From CBDDIP01 sp965229005 (GTDB lineage: Bacteria > Actinomycetota > Acidimicrobiia > Acidimicrobiales > Ilumatobacteraceae): 64,000 nucleotides of DNA. The stretch is from contig CBDDIP010000002.1 of the NCBI GenBank assembly GCA_965229005.1, positions 1,488,001 to 1,552,000 of the forward strand. The letters run 5' to 3'. Position 1 is the stretch's first letter. Each line of letters opens with the position of its first letter. The position numbers and the translations under genes were made by a program. Shown here piece after piece: positions 60,161-64,000 of the stretch. The notes beneath the pieces are model-generated. The model saw only the letters and a list, made by a program, of their open reading frames with translations. It searched no databases and was not told where the DNA came from.

Positions 60161-61338
60161 GCCGACGCTCCGACGAGCTGCAGGTGACCGGCTGCCTTGG
60201 ACGCCGTTCGTTTGTTGAGGTATCGCGCGGTGGCCTCGTTGACGATGACGACCGTGAGCAGGATGATCGCCTGCATCACCTCCACGATCGAGCTGGGGAT
60301 CTTGGCGATCTGCAGCGGGCTCGAGGCCATGTCGAGGAAGCCGTAGAGCAGGGCCGCGGCCACGATGCCCACCGGGTGGAGGCGGCCGAGCAGGGCGACG
60401 GAGATGCCCGCGAACCCGAGATCGAGCGGCGTGTTCGCCTGGATGTACGCGTGCTGATCGCCGAGCAGCGCGGGGAGCGCGACCAGGCCGGCGATGCCGC
60501 CGGACAGGAGCATCGCCACGACGATCATCTTCTTCGCACCGATGCCCGCCGTTGCTGCGGCGCCGGCGTTGAGCCCGGAGGCCCGGAGGTGGAAGCCGAA
60601 GCGGGTCTTGAACACCAGCACCCAGAAGGCGAAGACGAACGCCAGGGCGATGATCAGGAACCCGGTGAGCCCGGTGGTCAGCTCCGGCATCCATGCCGTC
60701 GTCGGCAGCAGCTTCGTCTTCACGTTCAGGCTGCCGTCGCCGCCCTGTTTGAAGTACTCGTCGAACAACCACGCGGTGATGCCCGTGGCGATGAAGTTGA
60801 GCATGATCGTGGCGATCACCTCGTTCACGTTCCGAGTGATCTTCAGGATCGCCGGGATCGCCGCCCACGCTGCGCCGGCCGCCATCGCCACGACCATGAT
60901 GAAGGCGATGTGGAACACCGACGGCAGCGTCACGTACGCACCGGCGACCGCCGAGAACATCATGCCCATCTGCAGCTGCCCGCCGACGCCGATGTTGAAG
61001 AGGTTCATCTTGAAGCCGATGGCGACGGCGACGGCGGCGAGCATCAGCGGTGTCGCCCGGTCGGCCATCTCGAGCAAGCGCGACTTCTGCAGCCCGAGAT
61101 CGATCAGCTTGCTGTAGACCGTGAACGGGTTCTTGCCCGTGATGGCCAGGAGGATGCCGCAGATCACGAACGCCAGCAGCACGGCGCCGACCGAGCTGGC
61201 AGTGGTGTACAGCGAACGCTGCAGACCCTCACTGTTGGGCTTGGTCGGCAGCAGGCGGCTCAGACCCGAGCGGATCTGCTCGTCGAGCTCAGCCATCGAA
61301 GGCGCGGGTTGCGACGCCTTGCCGGGATCGTCGGACAT
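60157..61338 (-). CDS. nucleoside ABC importer permease (NupP/YufP-like)
   Basis: 393-aa permease, second member of the heterodimer, with an N-terminal cytoplasmic tail of about 45 residues, then hydrophobic spans. FKMNLFNIGVGGQLQMGMMF corresponds to the NIG-x-EG/GQ family signature and ARYLNKR lies near the end; NVNEVIATIMLNFIA is also typical. It overlaps the ATPase stop by one base. Substrate specificity is inferred from the BMP binding protein and the salvage neighbours. Confidence 0.92.
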   Translation of the reverse strand: MSDDPGKASQPAPSMAELDEQIRSGLSRLLPTKPNSEGLQRSLYTTASSVGAVLLAFVICGILLAITGKNPFTVYSKLIDLGLQKSRLLEMADRATPLMLAAVAVAIGFKMNLFNIGVGGQLQMGMMFSAVAGAYVTLPSVFHIAFIMVVAMAAGAAWAAIPAILKITRNVNEVIATIMLNFIATGITAWLFDEYFKQGGDGSLNVKTKLLPTTAWMPELTTGLTGFLIIALAFVFAFWVLVFKTRFGFHLRASGLNAGAAATAGIGAKKMIVVAMLLSGGIAGLVALPALLGDQHAYIQANTPLDLGFAGISVALLGRLHPVGIVAAALLYGFLDMASSPLQIAKIPSSIVEVMQAIILLTVVIVNEATARYLNKRTASKAAGHLQLVGASA

Positions 61339-62870
61339 CAGGCCACCTCCTGCTTGCCGCCGGTCATGTAGGTACCGAGGAGCTCCGGGGTGGCTTTCGC
61401 CGGGTCGAGCTCGGCGGTGATGCGCCCCTCGTACATCACCAGGATTCGATCGGACAGGCCGATCAGCTCCTCGAGGTCGGCCGAGATCAGGAGCACGCCG
61501 AGCCCGGCATCGCGTGCGTGGCGCAGCTCGGACCAGATCGCGGCTTGGGCGCCGACGTCCACGCCACGCGTGGGGTGCGCAGCCAGCAGCACCTTCGGAC
61601 GGTCGCTGAGCTCGCGTCCGACGATCAGCTTCTGCTGGTTGCCACCCGAGAGCGCGAACGCGGGCACGGTCTCGCTGGGCGTGCGCACCCCGAACCGGTC
61701 GATGATCTCGCGGCAATCGGCTCGTGCCGCCGGCGCGTTGACGAACGGGCCGATGTGCATCCGCTCGTCATCGTCGCGGCCGAGCAACGTGCTCTCCCAC
61801 AGCGGCGCCTCCAGCATCAGCCCTTCGCGGTGACGGTCGAACGGGATGTAGCCGAGGCCGGCGTCGCGCCGGGCCAGGGTGGAGTGGCTGGTGATGTCGA
61901 CGCCGCCGAGATCGATCTCGCCACTCGTGAGCGGCAGGATGCCGAGCAAGGCCTGGCACAGCTCGAACTGGCCGTTGCCTTCGACGCCGGCGATGCCGAC
62001 GACTTCGCTCTCGTGCACCTGGAACGTGATGTCGTCGAGCACGTCGCGCTGACCGGTGACCGCGACGCGGAGCTTGTCCGTACGCATCCGGACCGTCGTG
62101 CCGATGGTGGACTCGCGGCCCTCCGGCGACGGCAGCTGCGAGCCGACCATGAGCTCGGCGAGGTCGCGGCGGGTGACGTCGTTCGGTGTCACCTCGGCGA
62201 CCGTGGTGCCGGCGCGGATGACTGTGATGTCGTCGGACACGGCGAGCACCTCGTCGAGCTTGTGCGAGATGAAGATCACCGTTGCACCGTCGGCGACCAG
62301 GCGGCGCAGGTTGCGGAACAGCTCGTCGACCTCCTGGGGGACGAGCACGGCGGTGGGCTCGTCGAGGATCAGCACGCGGGCGCCGCGGAACAGCACCTTG
62401 AGGATCTCGACCCGCTGGCGCTGACCGACGCCCAGCTCGGACACCATGGCGTTGAGCGGCACGATGATCCCCGATGCGCGAGCGATCTCGGTGACCGTGC
62501 GCCGGGCCTCGTTCATCTTGATCACGCCGTTCGTGGCGGGTTCCGACCCGAGGATGATGTTCTCGAGGACGGTGAAGTTGTCGGCCAGCATGAAGTGCTG
62601 GTGCACCATGCCGATGCCGGCAGCGATGGCGTCGCTCGGCGACCGGAAGTGCTGCTCGACACCGTCCACCTTGATCGTGCCGGCGTCCGGCTGGTGCATG
62701 CCGTAGAGCGTCTTCATCAACGTCGATTTGCCGGCGCCGTTCTCACCGACGATCGAGTGGATGGTGCCCTTGCGCACGCGCAAGCTGACGTCGTGGTTGG
62801 CGATGACCCCTGGGAACCGCTTCTCGATCCCCTCCAGCTCGACGGCTGGCTCCTCCACATCAGTGCCCAT
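61338..62870 (-). CDS. nucleoside ABC importer ATPase, two fused nucleotide-binding domains
   Basis: 510-aa ATPase with two ABC domains, as in RbsA/MglA and NupO. Domain 1 has a canonical Walker A GENGAGKST (about residue 43), signature LGVGQRQRVEI and Walker B VLILDEPTAVL. Domain 2 has a changed Walker A (AGVEGNGQFEL, no Lys) but a canonical LSGGNQQKLIVGREL signature, the normal asymmetry of this class. ATG at 62870. It powers the two permeases downstream. The 123-bp gap from the binding-protein gene carries a strong hairpin. Confidence 0.95.
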   Translation of the reverse strand: MGTDVEEPAVELEGIEKRFPGVIANHDVSLRVRKGTIHSIVGENGAGKSTLMKTLYGMHQPDAGTIKVDGVEQHFRSPSDAIAAGIGMVHQHFMLADNFTVLENIILGSEPATNGVIKMNEARRTVTEIARASGIIVPLNAMVSELGVGQRQRVEILKVLFRGARVLILDEPTAVLVPQEVDELFRNLRRLVADGATVIFISHKLDEVLAVSDDITVIRAGTTVAEVTPNDVTRRDLAELMVGSQLPSPEGRESTIGTTVRMRTDKLRVAVTGQRDVLDDITFQVHESEVVGIAGVEGNGQFELCQALLGILPLTSGEIDLGGVDITSHSTLARRDAGLGYIPFDRHREGLMLEAPLWESTLLGRDDDERMHIGPFVNAPAARADCREIIDRFGVRTPSETVPAFALSGGNQQKLIVGRELSDRPKVLLAAHPTRGVDVGAQAAIWSELRHARDAGLGVLLISADLEELIGLSDRILVMYEGRITAELDPAKATPELLGTYMTGGKQEVA

Positions 62871-62906
62871 GTTCCCCTTGCCCGGATTCGTGGGGTGTTT
62901 CTAGCA

Positions 62907-62936
62907 GAGAGCCCGGGGCGTGTGCCCCGGGCTCTC
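62907..62936. terminator. hairpin between binding-protein and ATPase genes (attenuator-like)
   Basis: Perfect 13-bp stem (62907-62919 with 62924-62936) and tetraloop GTGT, with no T-run after it in the minus direction. Lying inside an operon after the binding-protein gene, it probably lets some transcripts stop or protects the 5' mRNA from decay, so that binding protein outnumbers the transporter. Confidence 0.65.
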
Positions 62937-62950
62937 GTGCCGTTCATCAA

Positions 62951-62969
62951 CTCGTGATGTTGTCACGAG
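62951..62969. terminator. small hairpin just after the binding-protein stop
   Basis: Seven-base perfect arms CTCGTGA and TCACGAG with loop TGTTG, 25 bp downstream of the binding-protein stop on the minus strand. It stands next to the larger hairpin at 62907-62936 and may act with it. Confidence 0.4.
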
Positions 62970-62993
62970 CAATTCAGTTGTTGCTGACGAAGG

Positions 62994-64000
62994 TCAGTCA
63001 GCCGGCGTGGTCGGAACCTTGATCTCGCCGGAGATGATCTTGGCCTTGTAGGCCTCGATCTGATCCTTGATGTCGTCGATGAAACCACCGGAGGTGGAGT
63101 AGCCGACGCCGTCGACGGCGAGGTTGTAGGTGGTGAAGCCACCGGTCTTGTCACCGGCCTGGACAGCCTTGGCCATCTCGAACACGGCCACGTCGACGCG
63201 CTTGAGCATCGAGGTGAGGATGTGCTTCTTCTGCTCCGGATCGGTGACCACCGAGTACTGGTCGGAGTCCACGCCGATGGCCCACTTGTCAGCGGCGACC
63301 GCTGCTTCGATGGTGCCCTGGCCCGAACCGCCGGCGGCGGTGTAGATGATGTCCACACCGTCGGCGTACCAACCCGTGGCGATCTCCTTGGCCTTGTCGG
63401 GCGAGGTCCACGCGGCGTTGTCACCAACGGCGCCGAGGTACTGCACCTCGACCTTGATGCCCGGCTTGGCGGCCTCGGCACCGGCGCGGTAGCCGGCCTC
63501 GAAGCGCTGGATCAGCTCGCCGTCCTGGCCACCGATGAAGCCGATGTGGCCCGTCTCGCTCTTCAGCGCGGCGGCGACACCCACCAGGAAGGAGCCTTCC
63601 TGCTCGGCGAAGCCGAGGTTCTTCACGTTCGGTGCGACGGCCGGATCGACGTAGCCGTCGACGATGCCGTAGGTGGTGCCCGGGTTGGCGGCAGCGACGA
63701 CGGCGAGGTCGTCACTGAACAGGAAGCCGACCGCGATCACGGGGTCGTCGCCATTGGCGGTCAGGTTCTCGAGGTTGGGCTTGCGGTCCTCGGCGGCGCT
63801 GGCCTCGACTTCGTCGACGGTAGCGCCGAGCTCGGCCTTGGCGCGGTCCGCGCCGATGCCAGCGAGGTCGTTGAAGGTGCCGTCACCACGGCCGCCGGTG
63901 TCGAACGCGACGCCGAGCTTGAGGCCGGTCGGGGCGACGGTGTCGCCAGTGGTGCCGCCGGGTGCGGTGGTTCCGTCGCTCTTCTTGTCGTCACTGCCAC
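62994..64000 (-). CDS. BMP family nucleoside-binding lipoprotein (partial)
   Basis: The frame runs from the TGA at 62994 to the window edge, about 335 residues, with the N-terminus (signal peptide and lipobox) cut off. A linker rich in Gly/Thr/Asp/Lys precedes LKLGVAFDTGGRGDGTFND, the classic opening of BMP/PnrA binding proteins, followed by GIGADRAKAELG, NPGTTYGIVDGYVD, FAEQEGSFLVGVAAAL, GFIGGQDGELIQRFEAGY and DIIYTAAGGSGQGTIEA. It delivers nucleosides to the ATPase and permeases encoded downstream. First known gene of this import operon. Confidence 0.95.
   Translation of the reverse strand, partial: GSDDKKSDGTTAPGGTTGDTVAPTGLKLGVAFDTGGRGDGTFNDLAGIGADRAKAELGATVDEVEASAAEDRKPNLENLTANGDDPVIAVGFLFSDDLAVVAAANPGTTYGIVDGYVDPAVAPNVKNLGFAEQEGSFLVGVAAALKSETGHIGFIGGQDGELIQRFEAGYRAGAEAAKPGIKVEVQYLGAVGDNAAWTSPDKAKEIATGWYADGVDIIYTAAGGSGQGTIEAAVAADKWAIGVDSDQYSVVTDPEQKKHILTSMLKRVDVAVFEMAKAVQAGDKTGGFTTYNLAVDGVGYSTSGGFIDDIKDQIEAYKAKIISGEIKVPTTPAD

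Noticed and set aside
61338..62870. Walker A loss in the second domain of the importer ATPase as a defect
   Set aside because: The changed AGVEGNGQ loop is normal for the second domain of RbsA/MglA/NupO-type fused ATPases.

Overview
The window is high-GC bacterial DNA (roughly 68-70 % by eye) with strong G/C bias at third codon positions, many GTG and some TTG starts, and frequent 4-base ATGA/GTGA gene overlaps. The gene set points to an actinomycete: a SufU-type Fe-S pathway, DTR-repeat cell-surface proteins, BMP-type nucleoside importer, actinobacterial-style adenosine deaminase, DUF1800/DUF1501 pair and ETF-linked demethylation. My best guess is class Acidimicrobiia (Ilumatobacter-like), but that is inference; no rRNA or tRNA gene is visible to confirm it.

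Layout. 1-2.06 kb: a partial hypothetical gene, a small P-loop kinase, and the start of a tight leftward run (7333 to 986): sufC-sufS-sufU-DUF2889-nucleoside hydrolase-D12 DNA methyltransferase-PhyH dioxygenase. sufB and sufD are not in the window. 7.3-8.9 kb: an atypical segment with an unrecognised ORF and a decayed, coding-like frame carrying two in-frame stops. 8.9-13.3 kb: a PLP decarboxylase plus fatty-acid desaturase pair, two tandem paralogous membrane proteins and a methyltransferase. 13.3-18.4 kb: a dimethylglycine/sarcosine-dehydrogenase-like flavoprotein-GcvT fusion next to etfBA, with a divergent GntR regulator and a palindromic operator between them. 18.4-22.7 kb: a TetR gene preceded by a perfect 32-bp palindrome, co-transcribed with a heterodimeric ABC exporter. 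22.7-32.5 kb: a class V aminotransferase, HrpA helicase, the DUF1800-DUF1501 (Tat) pair and a secreted three-repeat/SGNH protein. 32.5-38.4 kb: an IclR regulator and a likely organosulfur mini-cluster (PhnD/SsuA-like binding protein, cysteine-dioxygenase-like cupin, GNAT, SsuD-like monooxygenase, FAD/NAD(P)-binding protein). 38.4-46 kb: a lipoprotein, a PAS-PAS-GGDEF-EAL enzyme, an alpha/beta hydrolase, ThrH phosphatase, acyl-CoA ligase and a divergent family A DNA polymerase. 46-53.7 kb: aminopeptidase N, PfkB kinase, phosphohexomutase, a secreted SGNH esterase and a ChbG/YdjC deacetylase. 53.7-56.6 kb: an ECF sigma factor with a very large membrane partner. 56.6-64 kb: nucleoside salvage (uracil phosphoribosyltransferase, adenosine deaminase, BMP-type ABC importer with partial binding protein) and queF.

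Non-coding structure is the most distinctive part: a ~65-bp element found three times, always just 3' of a gene and in that gene's orientation; strong hairpins between convergent genes; a tandem 40-bp hairpin repeat whose second copy pairs with a start codon; and two clear palindromic operators. I see no CRISPR array, integrase, insertion sequence or prophage. I did not find a single obviously new multi-gene system; the best candidates are the 3' element, the start-codon hairpin, the decayed ORF, and the sigma factor/META-domain membrane protein pair.
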